From: Pteria penguin
Taxonomy: Eukaryota; Mollusca; Bivalvia; Pterioida; Pteriidae
Direction of reading: 5' to 3'
NCBI GenBank assembly: GCA_035048485.1
Contig: CM068583.1
Span: forward strand, 49,566,790-49,630,789
DNA: 64,000 nucleotides
Position numbers and translations under genes: made by a program. Of the stretch, positions 1 to 38,212 are shown one piece after another. The notes under the pieces were generated by a model. That model saw nothing but the letters and a program-made list of their open reading frames with translations, was not told where the DNA came from and did not search any database. How positions within the stretch are numbered: position 1 is the first letter of the stretch; each line of letters starts with the position of its first letter.

Positions 1-95
1 CTGCGACTAGACAAGCCTTGTCGTAGATTGCAAATCGTGGACACTTGGGTGGAATTCCCTTCTGTTATTTTCATGTTCTGTTATTTTCATGTTCC

Positions 96-453
96 ACGTC
101 GGGTGGTAGCAGTTATAATTTACAGAATCAAAATAATAATAAAACGATTATTTCCTATTGAATTTAGGATTGTACAATTTTATAAAGTAGTCCTCCTTAG
201 CTCTTCTTGAGGGTACATAAGCAGCAAATAAAGGACCCTAGCGTTAGAAACACCCCGTGTTGCGAACATTTTGCGAACTGTGGAAAGGGAAAGTTCAAAA
301 TTTTCCCTTTCTTTAAAATGTGGAACGACAACGATGATTCAAGAAGAGCTAAGGAGGACTACTTTATAAAATTGTACAATCCTAAACTCAATAGGAAATA
401 ATCGTTTTATTATTATTTTGATTCTGTAAATTATAACTGCTACCACCCGACGT
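96..453. repeat. Foldback (long inverted repeat) element
   Basis: Bases 96-210 and 339-453 are reverse complements of each other over about 115 bp with only one or two mismatches. They flank a spacer of about 128 bp. Two short open frames (28-210 and 207-401) are by-products of the arms. No transposase is present, so this is a non-autonomous palindromic element or a local inverted duplication. Bases 1-95 show nothing recognisable. Confidence 0.85.
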
Positions 454-619
454 CTTTATGACGTCACTAAACAATGCTCAATTGTTAACATTATCATAAC
501 AACAATTTCCGTCTGATGAACCGTTAAGGTGAAAGCGCTAACGGAATTAAACAATGAATACTGTGATATTCTGACATTTTATTTTATTATTATTTATCGC
601 TGTACCAAGATCACCAATA

Positions 620-729
<110 letters not shown>

Positions 730-1171
730 ATGCATCAGTCTTAATTTATTTAGGAATTGAATGTTCAAGGAATTCTTGCAAGTTCAATTCTTATATTTGT
801 CATTTGAAAATTTCAATTGATAAATTCCTATTTTACTTATGATTTATTACGAGAAGTTGCCTGGGATCGAACCTTGAGTCACAGCCTGGCGTCATGATTG
901 ACATCTACACGCAAGTAAACGACAATTTTTACAATGAAATAATAGACGAAAATTACATACTATGGTAATATATATAAAAAGAAAGAATTGTAAATAAATA
1001 AATAAAACAAAAAATAAATACACACACACACACAAACAAACAAAACACTTAACAGTATATAGAAACCCAATAACCATAACACCATCGGTTTGATCCACAG
1101 GCTATTTCTACAGTACATTTGTATTTCAAATGTTATCTGACTGATACAGAACGAACGTGTATAATTTCTAA

Positions 1172-1303
1172 ACCGTTACGTAAGGGGGAAAACTACTATG
1201 GGGGGGAAATACTACTATATAGTACTTTTTCCGCCATGGGGGGACTACTATATAGCCATTTTTCCCGGGGAGAAATACTATGGGGGAAAAACTACTATAT
1301 AAC
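1172..1303. repeat. Hairpin-forming G-rich tandem units, array 1
   Basis: Several degenerate units combine a run of 5-7 G with AAAACTACTATATA, then reverse-complement-like TTTTTCC. Each unit can pair with its neighbour. A diverged array of the same design lies at 2349-2520. No gene is seen here; 1304-1609 holds nothing recognisable. Confidence 0.6.
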
Positions 1304-1609
1304 ACCGACCATAGAGGAAAATAAACAACCATGCATACAAAACAAAGTTCCCTTTTCATCATTCTTAATGGTGTAGACTATATCAAATACACAGCAAAAA
1401 GTAAAAATAAGATATACATGTATGATTATTGAGCAGAATCATTGAGAAAATTTCATTATCATTACGTCAAGATGCCATTTCATATTTTAGATCACATTTA
1501 TATTAGAATAGAAAAGATTTGGTATTGAAAAAAGAAGTTTCAATCCCTAAAATGGATTTTCTTTGGTTGTTTTCATTGTTTTAAGATATGTTGAGCTTCT
1601 ATTGTAGAT

Positions 1610-1693
1610 AGATAGAACATCCTGCTAAACAGAGTAGGTTTAATACTGTTCAAGGATAAATAGAATATCCTGCTAAACAGAGTAGGTTTAGTG
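1610..1693. repeat. Tandem duplication of about 30 bp
   Basis: The string ATCCTGCTAAACAGAGTAGG, with a few flanking bases, occurs twice (from about 1618 and about 1667), separated by a short spacer. Confidence 0.8.
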
Positions 1694-1749
1694 GCCATGG
1701 GTTGTCAATGGAAGTGAAATTGTACTAAAACAATATTAATCCAGAGAGT

Positions 1750-2004
1750 TATAGTCAAAACGGCCCAAGAAAAAACGGTCCACTCCAGGACGGCCCATTA
1801 TTTTACCACACCGGCCTAACTGTAACATTTTGACAATGGATATTGACTTTGATTTCAAAATAGATTTTTTCACCTAGTGTTTAAATTATACTCGATACAG
1901 ATAGTAAGAGGGCAAATAATTTGACATTTTAATAAACTGCATTCAGCATAAAATTATTCCTATTTTCGTGCGGTCTGTTTTATTTTTGGGCCGTTTTGAC
2001 TATA
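1750..2004. mobile_element. MITE with 19-bp perfect terminal inverted repeats
   Basis: Bases 1750-1768 (TATAGTCAAAACGGCCCAA) are the exact reverse complement of 1986-2004. The 255-bp unit has no coding capacity. The ends begin and finish with TA, compatible with a TA target duplication as in Tc1/mariner-like elements, but the superfamily is not proven. Further CGGCC-containing strings lie just inside the left end. 2005-2345 holds nothing recognisable. Confidence 0.75.
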
Positions 2005-2348
2005 CACCAATCAGGAAGAAAAGTCATAATTCTGCTCTCTATAGCAGTAGGAGATGACATATATTTTATGTTCGAGAGAATAAAGCATGACATGGGCATT
2101 GTAGCTGTTAAAACAGTAATGAATCTATGGTTTTCATCATGACCCCATGCCTCACGAGATATTTTATCAAAGTTATCCAACGATAAACTTCATTTCACTA
2201 TTACTTAAGAATTGTTCTTCCATAATGAAATGTGTAAATTCCTCTGTCCTTGAATTTGTTATCAACTATATTTTAAGTCCAATTTAATCTTTTACTACTT
2301 GACCAGTTACTAAAAGCCCGGCTACCAGTACTGTAAGTACTTTGATAT

Positions 2349-2520
2349 CTCTAGAGGGGGAAGCGTACTGATCTCAGGGGGGATAAACTATACTGGATCG
2401 TTTTATCCCTGGGGGATAATCTATGCTGGGTCGGTTTTTCCATGAGGGGAAGATTTATACTGGGTCAGTTTATCCGGGGGGGGGGGGAGGGGGGGGGGAG
2501 TCTATGCTGGGGATAGTCTA
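2349..2520. repeat. Hairpin-forming G-rich tandem units, array 2
   Basis: Three to four degenerate units of about 45 bp follow the pattern GGGGGATAA, ACTATACTGGGTC, then GTTTTATCC. GGATAAAC and GTTTATCC within a unit are reverse complements. A G-rich run of about 25 bases (2476-2500) sits inside. The design resembles the array at 1172-1303. Confidence 0.6.
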
Positions 2521-2526
2521 TACTAC

Positions 2527-2880
2527 AACACAGGCGCAATAAACTGAGAAAACACTTAAGTCTTAATTTCAAATACCTTTATTCAACAAGGAATTAATAT
2601 ATGGGATTATCTGGGTTTTATTCTATCGATACATAGATTTAACCCAATCTGAGTAAAATCACATCTTTATTCCGCTTCTCTATTTGTCCCCTTGTGAATA
2701 AAGATCTTTATCCGCAATAGAACAAATAGAGAAGCGGAATAAAGATATAGTTTTAATTAGACTGGATGTAACCATTCTGCATGACAATTTATTTAAACTT
2801 TTGATAATTTGGAATAAATTAAAATGAAATAATTAACTTCAGCAATCTCTCATTTTATGACGCTGGACCCAGAAATTGTA
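2527..2880. mobile_element. MITE family M1, copy 1 (interrupted)
   Basis: The left end reads AATAAACTGAGAAAACACTT and continues into sequence shared with the copies at 9414-9644 and 21328-21574. The internal ATGACAATTTATTT block is also shared. The right end is diverged. A second hairpin element (2646-2764) lies inside it. No ORF. Confidence 0.65.
2646..2764. mobile_element. MITE family M2, short derivative nested in M1
   Basis: An almost perfect hairpin: ATCTTTATTCCGCTTCTC (from 2663) pairs with GAGAAGCGGAATAAAGAT (ending 2746). The terminal repeats extend about 20 bp further out. It matches the termini of the longer copy at 19246-19635 but lacks its interior, so it is an internally deleted copy. 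Confidence 0.75.
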
Positions 2881-3823
2881 AGATTATACTTGATCGACGA
2901 ACTCTGGAGCAATATGACTTTTGCTAATACATATAGATATTTTATGTGCTAGACTAACAACGTCACTGAGGAAGTTCTATGGTCTTTACGAGACCCTTAT
3001 TACACAATATGATATCTCGTTATCCAGACTTTTAAATGATATTCTGGACTGAAACCGATTCCGATCATTTTACACAGATTTGACACCTTCTGTACTACAA
3101 GGTTACCTACTTAGACTTCTCCATATATAAATACATATGGAATTTTCACAATTTGACTCTTTCTACTGGGTATATGTGACGGGCGTTGCTAGCAAGCAGG
3201 AGATGCTCACTCTCCCTGGGCAGCTGATCTCACTCCATCGAGGGGGGGGGGTCACATATGCTCTTCAAGTAGACATTTTTCGTTGTTTTCTATTTGGTTT
3301 TCATTTTCACTGATTTTGTATGTCCTTTGGTTTCATGATTTTCGGACTTATGGTTTGGATTTATCCTTCATCTTTACATTCACAGAGTCTAAATATATTG
3401 GAGTTACCTTCCGTAGTCAGTCATATCTAGGGTCAAACATGAAATAATTTTCATTCATAGTATTAATAATTTTAAGACCTTTATTTGAAAAGGGTTTTCA
3501 TAATTTTGCACCAAAATTAACAGTTTTGAAATAAATTATATCTTGATATTTATTGGTTTGTAAGCAATTTATATTTTTAAAGATGATTTTAAATAAATTC
3601 AATTTTTATTTTTGTTGATTAAAGCACAAAACTTCACAATTTGATCTACAAAATGACTGACAGCTGGAGATAACTCTTGTAAATTTTCGCTTAGTGATGA
3701 TCTCGGTTCGAAGAGATTAAGATGTTTGAAATTAACACCTTTGATTCCATATACTTTCTCAGAGACATATACACATATGTCTCTGACTTTCTGATGCCAT
3801 CTATGTGTCTTACTCATTTAATG

Positions 3824-3825
3824 CC

Positions 3826-3862
<37 letters not shown>

Positions 3863-3863
3863 A
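3824..3863. repeat. (CAT)n microsatellite
   Basis: About 12 uninterrupted ATC/CAT triplets. The surrounding 2881-4215 has no gene; a short stretch from about 3402 (GGAGTTACCTTCCG) resembles the repeat at 33083-33422. Confidence 0.9.
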
Positions 3864-4215
3864 TCACATCATATACTTGAAACTTTAGCAGTGTTAATTT
3901 AATGGTGTAGATATTGTACCATATCATTTAGATTTATTTGATTTATATCTGTTGAAAGGAGTTTAGCGGCGTTTTAGATAGATGTACAATTCTGCAATGC
4001 ACTAATCTTATAAGACATGCCACGTCACTGTACATGCATGAAGATATATATATGTACATGTATGTAACCTTTATCTGTAATTTGTTTTACTCTGAAATGT
4101 TCTTCCCATCATTCTCTGCATCTACATCTATTTGTGAATTTGAAACCTATGGGATAAACGTTTTGAGTTGTTGCATTGTAACCAACGTATTGATGGACAG
4201 ACAAATAGACGCGGT

Positions 4216-4560
4216 TCGTGTTGATAGGTTTCATTTACTAATGTAGTAAAACACCGGTCCATGATCGGCAAATTAGGTGGGAGTGGGCGGTCCCGGTTTC
4301 TATATATGACTTTGTTTGAACTACATAACTGAATATTTGTTCATAAATCAACTACATTGTGTTAGCCATTTCCCTAAACTAGGGATACTTGTGTTTTTGC
4401 AATAATTAAGCAAGTTTTGAGATATTAAACTATGTTTTAAAAAAGTTTCCAAAGAAATGTAACTATTACCATCTTTCTCCAAGAAAAGGTTAATAACATT
4501 TAGATAAAATATGAGACAAACGCCAGTGTCGTCAAAGGGAGGTAACTCCAACTAAATACA
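4216..4560. mobile_element. Interspersed repeat, inverted relative of 33083-33422
   Basis: Shares, in reverse orientation, the blocks GATAGGTTTCA, CCCTAAACTAGGGATACTT and GGGAGGTAACTCCAACT with the element at 33083-33422. No coding capacity. 4561-4890 holds nothing recognisable. Confidence 0.6.
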
Positions 4561-4894
4561 TGAAATTACATGTAGTTATGAACCTTAAGTAGAGTACACC
4601 AGCATCAAGAATATCGAATTTCTGTGTTTGTAATTTTTGTATCTTGAAGGAGGGGCCAATCGTCTCGAAAATTTAAAAGTTTATTTGATGGTTCAATGTC
4701 TTTGTCACCTCTTGTGCTTTAATATATATCATAACGAATTAGAAGACAATGATCAGAGCTCGGCGTACGTGACCTTTCTAGTGAATATGTTATTTGTCCA
4801 GCAATTTATTTCCAGATGAGAGCCTTTTTCACAATAAATCTACATATGGAATCCTTATCTCTAATATTTCAAAAGAAAAAGCCAAAATGGAAGT

Positions 4895-5335
4895 TTTTAT
4901 AAGTAGGTCAAAGTCCAAGGTCAAGTTCAACATGTCAAAAAGTCATGCTATCAAATAAAAGCTCTTCTCATGAGGAACCTATGTGTGAAGTATCAAAACC
5001 CTATCCCTATTGGTTCAAAAGATATAACCCAGGTTAATTTTTTTAAAGGTATATCAAAATCCAAGGTCAAGGTCAATTGCTCAAAAGACATGGTATCAAA
5101 TAAAAGCTCTCGTCATGAGGAATCTACATACGAAAAAAAACCCTCTACCACTAACGGTTCAAAAGATATAGCCCAGGTAAATGTTTTAGAAAAGTATGTC
5201 AAAGTCCAAGGTCAAGGTCACTAGGTCAAAAGTAATAGTACTAAATGAAAGCTCTGATCACGAAGAATCTACATGTGAAATATCAAAGCTCTATCACTAA
5301 CTGTTCAAAAGAGTTTTTGTGCACGCCGACGCTGA
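4895..5335. repeat. AGGTCAAGGTCA-rich tandem repeat, three units of about 130 bp
   Basis: Three imperfect units, each with 'tcaaaGTCCAAGGTCAAGG', 'AAATAAAAGCTCT', 'CATGAGGAA' and 'TCAAAAG' blocks in the same order. A short (CATT)n run follows at about 5397-5415. This is the molluscan class of tandem-core elements also seen in introns at 9776-10400, 14690-15120 and 45640-46020. 5336-6440 holds no other recognisable feature. Confidence 0.75.
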
Positions 5336-6442
5336 GGCACGGGATTTTGACCAAGTTTCAAAGTTTAAAGTTTACCCAATCATCGTCGTTCAATGTTCAT
5401 TCATTCATTCATTCATATAGATACATAAATATTAACAGATATAACGTAACAAATATAAAGTAAATGGCTTCATGGTCAAACTATCCGGCAGCCTTTATCG
5501 TAAACTCCAGTAAACACGCAAGATCACGAAAGCTCAATCTGTTCCTCAGTTTTTGTTTTTGTTTGGGTTTTTTTCCCCTCTCCATTGGAAAACAAAAGAA
5601 TGATGTGTATAAATGTTTAAATGGTCAATCAGCAGTAATCACGATCTTGCGTATTGGCTGAGACAGAAAGTAGTCTATGTCTCTCAGTGAATTACAATCT
5701 AACTGTGTGAAAAACTTAATTTAAGAAAATCATAGAGAAAATAAAGGAAAAAATTCAGGACTTGTACTTATCTATAAACATTGTATCTGCACAATGGTTT
5801 CCTTTTCAGATCAACATTATAAACGACATCGTTTGTTGGTACTTGTGAGTACTTGAAGTACTGAATGAAAAGAAAGGCCGTGTGCTGTCTGTGGCTTTCT
5901 GTGGGCAATCACAGAGGCGATAGGATAGCTTTGCTCATTCGTTTGGCTTTGTGGAGATAAGACAGTTCCTTGTGCGAACAGATAGCAGCCCTAAGGCAGA
6001 CAGATGAAAGTTGCCAACTAATAGTATGCTGCAAATATGTCTGTGGACTTGTCATGATTGCTGTGTCATATGGAAACTTATCAGTTTAAATAATCGGAGC
6101 AACCTATAGTTATAACCGAAAATAGCATTGCTTGACACAAGCATGGACAACTAGTATTATTTTTATTTAGAGGTATAATTTCCCATGAACAGGGTAGAAC
6201 GTGATTCCCAAAAATAAATAGAATTTTTTAAATGAGATAAATGAATCACTGTTATGACAGAAATTTAATCACCTAATGTGCCGTATATCTATAGGTCTGT
6301 CTGCATTCAAAAAAGATACCGGAGATTTCTCAAACTTTTTTTCCCTATAGAATAATCGTTCGATCGTTTAACAATATTTAAATATTGCATATGAGAAATA
6401 TATATACAAACAGAATTATCACTCTTGGCTATGTTAATTCAT

Positions 6443-6450
6443 CATTATTT

Positions 6451-6495
<45 letters not shown>

Positions 6496-6550
6496 TTTGT
6501 TTATTTATTTGTTTATTTTTATTTATTTATTATTTTTTTTTTTTTTTTTG
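6443..6550. repeat. (ATTT)n microsatellite with poly-T tail
   Basis: About 20 ATTT/TTTG units followed by a run of about 17 T. The FLFIYLFIY-type frames are artefacts. 6551-7206 is the upstream region of the importin gene, in which no promoter element can be assigned with confidence. Confidence 0.9.
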
Positions 6551-7206
6551 TTTTTGAAATTTGTCACAGTACTTGTTTTATTTCTTAGAGACATATATAC
6601 ACATGTGTATATCTCTGTAAAATAAATCAGTAGTAGATTTAGATATAGCTTACTGTCCTATATACATGTAAAAGACTGTGACATATATATATTGAATCTT
6701 TCATATGTCATATCACACTACGATAGTTTCCCTTTAATCCATTGCTTACAACAAAATGAATTTGATAGTCATGTCTTAAGAATCAGAGATCTAGACTACT
6801 TTGAAAGTGTAAGAATCTTGTCGATGATGTTAGTTATGTTACATGGTATTGTTAATAGCACTTAAATATCTGTAGCACTTGCAACGCCTAGTTTCATTGG
6901 ATAAAAACTACTTAAAAAACTGTTCAATAAATCATACTCATGAAAGTTCAAAAATTATCACAGAGCAAAAAGTGCACACATATTCAATTGATAATCTTCT
7001 TTAAGTATATAATTTGATATCAAACGAAATAATTTTTCTATAGTTTTTAGCACATACAATTAATAGAAGATAGCCTCGTTCTGAATGTCCAATAGAAAAT
7101 TGCGTTACTAAACGGATTTAACTCAGTCATTCATAGAAAGTCCGGCATTTTGTTTTTCTCATTTATTACTCGAAAGGAAAGGAAAGGTGCTATATACATC
7201 ATCAAA

Positions 7207-33890
<26,684 letters not shown>

Positions 33891-35614
33891 CAAATAAACA
33901 CTTGCTACCAAAATTGCGATACATTATCTTGGTACTTCCTTTGAGATGTATATGAAGACCCAAAGTATTGAGTAATCCTGTTTTGACTTGAAGGAGATCT
34001 TGGATTGTTAAAACATCCAGTTCATGCATCTCATTTCAATTTCTCTCATGTCATCTCACATTTACCACCTACTGCTTGACTCGGGAGAATAAGCTTGTCA
34101 TTCACTAGTAGGAATTACATTTAATAGCTTAATGATAAACTTACAAGTTTGTCATAGATATATGTGGTGTTTTAAGTCCTTGCTTCTAGGTGTAGGATTT
34201 AAGCACGGATTATGGGCATATATGTCCCTTAAATTGCCAAAGAAGCAATCATTATGGTTAGAGATATTCTCTCTAAGAGGCCCCAATAATATCAGTTCAA
34301 ATGAGATGAACAAAGATAAAGCCTGGACCCCTCCACTTCCATGTTGCTACGAAAAGGAGATCTCATTAGAATGTATCTCTTATTATGTTCCGTTGGAAAA
34401 GAAGAAAGGAATATATTATTCAGTGGATATGTATCATGTGGCTATAGATGTACAAGCACAATATATTGGCAGAAAGAGTGTGATGAGCAGTACAAAGCTG
34501 TAAACATACTGTTTCCCAGCATAAGGCATTCTGAGAACGATTTGCTTTATGGCATTTTCTAATTGAAGTGAAAATTTATTGTACTTGTGTGTTCATTTTC
34601 AATCTTTGTGTACAATTACCCTGGGTAAAAAAGAGTTAGAGTTAGGAGATTTAAAAAGCAATGGTTTCAGTTGAAATCTTGTCCTCCCATTCTTTAAAAT
34701 GATATATTATTGTATGATCCACAAGATATTAACTTGTTCTTGTATTCAATTCCCTAGTCTTTCACCAGACCTTGACCTTTTACCTTGTAAACTATAAAAG
34801 TTGACCTAGTAAACTATAAAGGTACAAGGTCCCTTATGTGTCCTACTGTTCATGATGCTTTCAGCAGATAAGGATTTTAAATTGTAGTTTCACAATATAC
34901 TGCTACTGTAAATATGGTTGTCTCAGTGCTGCCATTCCACTATTATATGAAAAGATTCTGTTTCTGTTCGACATTTTTGAGTATATAATTTCCGTTTATC
35001 TATTCTTTTAAACATTGTAATACTTTGATAACGTTTGGATTGGTATATTTTAAGGTTAATATTCTGGCATAATACTTACAAGGCAACCGCTGTACTAGAC
35101 TGTATTTAACACATTATGGTGTAGCATTTTGTTATGTTTATAATGTTGAGTATCTTTCATTCTCAACATTTCCTTGGTGTAATTAATTAGAAATATAAAC
35201 ATTTCTATGATACTATAAACCTTTAAAATGTACTAGAAATGTTATCAAAGTGTCCTCAGCTTACTCCTTAAATATGAAGTATTGTAATACATATATGTTG
35301 AAATTGGTATTTGTGATAAATGAAAAGTAGGACTTGCCAAATACCAGCAAATCCACATGGCATGAGGACAACTTGTGTCGATTCCAGTTTTAAATTTTGA
35401 TAATTTTTTTTCATGCATTTGTTATTAAATCTCTGCAATTTGTGTTTGTATGGTTCAACTTGTTAGTTTTCACAACAGTCAAGCATCACTATTATGGTTA
35501 TTTTAAGCTTGAATAACAAGTGAAATATCCAATGTTTTGTTCATTAGCTGACTTGTTGTTTAATTTTGTTTCTTTCATTTGTTGCCTGGTTATTTTACAC
35601 TTAATTGACAAGTG

Positions 35615-35662
<48 letters not shown>

Positions 35663-36260
35663 TTTTTTATAAATTCTGTGTATGTCCTACCTTGGTTAAA
35701 TATTTGTCCATGTGCTTACCAGGTGATCAATCGCATTTTTTCATCATATTATATATACTTGATAAACCATGCTTTGTAAATAGTAAAAGTGTAAGTATTC
35801 ATATGGAAATATGACAATTCAATGGGCCATTTTAGCTGTTAAATAAGGTAATGTATATAAACTAAAACTGATTTTATGAAACTGTGTGATATGCACATAC
35901 AATAAGGACCTTATCAATGATGTTTAATAGTGATATAATATAAACATATTTATTTGAGTGGGGTTTTTTTGTTATGCTATATTGATATAGCATTGCTCGA
36001 AATTGTTGCTGCCATTGAGAGGGTCCATTCCATAAAATTCCACTGCCATATAGGTATTATTGTTATAATGATATTGTTCTCAAGTTAAGATGGCCCCATG
36101 ATTGATCAGCATGGACTTTTATTGTATGTTTGTGTACATGTCAAACATCTTTTTACTTTATGACTGCAATGACTGAAATCTGGATGTTTAAATCTGTTTA
36201 TGCAAAGTGTTTTATGATCCTATTTTTGAACTTGCCAAGCAAAATAAAATCTGTGTAATT
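33891..36260 (+). other. KPNA4: Probable importin alpha 3' UTR
   Basis: AATAAA occurs 5 bases after the stop (33896), too close to be the likely main site. A better candidate is AAAATAAAATCTGTG at about 36241. The tract is AT-rich, non-coding in character, and includes (TA)n plus a T20+ run at 35625-35667. The 123-aa frame at 34132-34503 has no recognisable domain. The end point is inferred. Confidence 0.5.
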
Positions 36261-36300
36261 CTGACATCACTAGATGACAAACATAATTAAACCATAGGAA

Positions 36301-36332
36301 TGGGATCTTTTCAGTGATAAAAGATCCCATTT
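36301..36332. other. 11-bp stem hairpin
   Basis: TGGGATCTTTT and AAAAGATCCCA are perfect inverted repeats around a loop of about 8 bases. A second hairpin, AAGATACTC/GAGTATCTT, follows at 36438-36464. Both lie just past the proposed polyA signal. Confidence 0.6.
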
Positions 36333-36771
36333 CAGAAGGAAAACTAATGATGGAAGCTTTTGTCTTTTATACTGAATGTATCTGAATTTTATCAAGTCGA
36401 TTCAAGAACAAACTTGAAGAATGTGTGCTAGAATTTTTAAGATACTCTTTATCATGGAGTATCTTGCTGTTATCGTGTTCTAAGGTCAGATTTATGTCCA
36501 CCCAACTACAGCATTTGAAGAAGTAGTACGATGTCAGTCAATGTTTGTCTATTTTAGGGAGGACAGCTAGAGTTGTCCAGGGACTAATTTACAGTTTTCA
36601 TTGTAGTTGAAGATTATCTGCCCTTCTCACTTTTGATATCGGCGGTTTGTGGGTGAGGGTCAGAGAGACTTTGTTCATCAAAAGTGGGAGAAAGGCAGAG
36701 AATTTCGGACTATTTTCATTTTCATATTAAGCTCGTATGTGGAAAACATCATTACCCAGAATGTATTGATT

Positions 36772-36835
36772 GATTGATTTTTGTTTAAGGTCACACCACG
36801 AATATTTTACGTATATGGTGATGGCCCCAGTATGT
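36772..36835 (-). mobile_element. SINE tail fragment, minus orientation
   Basis: TGATTGATTGATTTTTGTTT followed by CACACCACGAATATTTTACG and TATATGGTGATGG is the reverse complement of the tail seen at 60122-60201 and, more diverged, at 58790-58860. Confidence 0.75.
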
Positions 36836-37490
36836 AACCTTCATTAAAGGGATAATGTGTTGTGTGGAACACTGTTACTTTTAGTTCATAAATCTTGTCG
36901 CATAATTTGAATAACCAATCTAGCCTTTAAATATACAAATTGGTGAAAAAAAACTGAAAATACCCAACTGAAAAAGATGAACACTTCATGCAGTGACCGA
37001 TCCAGGATTTCCGAAAAGGGGGACCCACATGTGTATTAAACAAACTACTCGGTCATTTTTGGTGCCATATCTGGCCGAACTGGCCACTGCCATTGAATCA
37101 CATGATGGGATAACCTTATGAGCAGTTTACTCATCATAACCCAGCATGTTGCCTTCTTTAAAGGGATAATATGTTGCATGGAACACTGTTACTTTTAGTT
37201 TATCAATTTCGTCGCATATTAACCAATCTAGCCTTTAAAATATACAAATCGGTGTAAAAAAAAACTTTAAAACACCTAACTGGAAAAGATGGACCCTCCA
37301 TGAAGTTGCGGAATCAGGATTTCCGAAAAGGGGGAACCACATGTGTATTAGCCAAACTACTCGGCCATTTTTGGTGCCAAATCTGGATTTCTACTCGTGA
37401 ATATCTGGCGGAAGGGGAAGCGCACTCCCCACTGCCATTGAATCACATGATTGGATAACCTTATGAACAGGTTTCTCTGTGCACAACCTT
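36836..37490. repeat. Tandem duplication of about 330 bp
   Basis: Two copies share AAAGGGATAATGTGTTG or its variant, GGAACACTGTTACTTTTAGT, GGATTTCCGAAAAGGGGG, ACATGTGTATTA and CTGCCATTGAATCACATGAT. They start near 36838 and 37152. No gene in 36260-38000. Confidence 0.8.
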
Positions 37491-37611
37491 GTTTTCATTC
37501 ATTTTAATAACATAACTTAATACAAAATAAGGTCGAGTTGTCCTTAGTGTGATACATATAGATCTCTTCTCGCAACGAGATGGGAGTAGGAGCATCTTTC
37601 AGGACCTCAGG

Positions 37612-37700
37612 AGGGGCAGGCTTGGTGTAGTTTTAAGCACTTGGCTTGTGGCGCCGACGATCCGGGTTCATTAAATGATCCTTTACAGCACAAAACCAAA
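37612..37700 (+). mobile_element. tRNA-like SINE head fragment
   Basis: GGCTTGGTGTAGTTTTAAGC, ACTTGGCTTGTGGCGCCGAC and GATCCGGGTTCATT parallel the head at 30690-30755. The B box is degraded. Confidence 0.5.
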
Positions 37701-38045
37701 GAACGACCAAAGTTCAGGGTTACTAGGACAAATGTCTTTGTATCAAAATGTAGTACTTGCTATGTTGAATGTGTGTGTAAAATATGAAAGCCTATTTGCT
37801 TATACTGGAAGAGAAATCTGCTTACAGAATTTATGAACCAAGTTATTACAAGACTAGTATTCAATGTCACTTGGTCAAATATCTTGTAATGCATGTATTG
37901 AACTATTCATTTAAAGTTATAATTGTAACGTTATGATTCAAGAAATCCATTTGTATAAATATCATTGAGCTACAAAGTAATGCAAGATTTGAGTTACCAA
38001 AATGAAATTATATTTCAACAATTTCGTGAGATATAATAATGCATT

Positions 38046-38190
38046 GACCTTCAATTCAACTTAAAAATCCAGCTCTTTAAAGTGAAAATAAATACCCCTA
38101 TATACCTCCAAAGAATGGGATATCCCCTAACACTGCGCATGCTCCAGGTAACTATATACCTTGTACTGACTGAATACATGCTGACTTTCA
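38046..38190 (+). repeat. DIRS left inverted terminal repeat
   Basis: Starts GACCTTCAATTCAACTTAAA and contains GGATATCCCCTAACACTGCG. It is inverted at 42816-42960 with few differences. Bases 38005-38044 form the outer extension that pairs with the internal complementary region. Confidence 0.92.
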
Positions 38191-38212
38191 ATTCAGCTCG
38201 CAAAGTGTTCGA

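Noticed and set aside
850..900. tRNA-like B box on the minus strand (GGTTCGATCCC)
   Set aside because: No matching A box or cloverleaf can be drawn; at most a degraded SINE piece.
34132..34503. 123-codon plus-strand frame downstream of importin alpha
   Set aside because: No recognisable domain or conserved start context; it sits in the probable 3' UTR.
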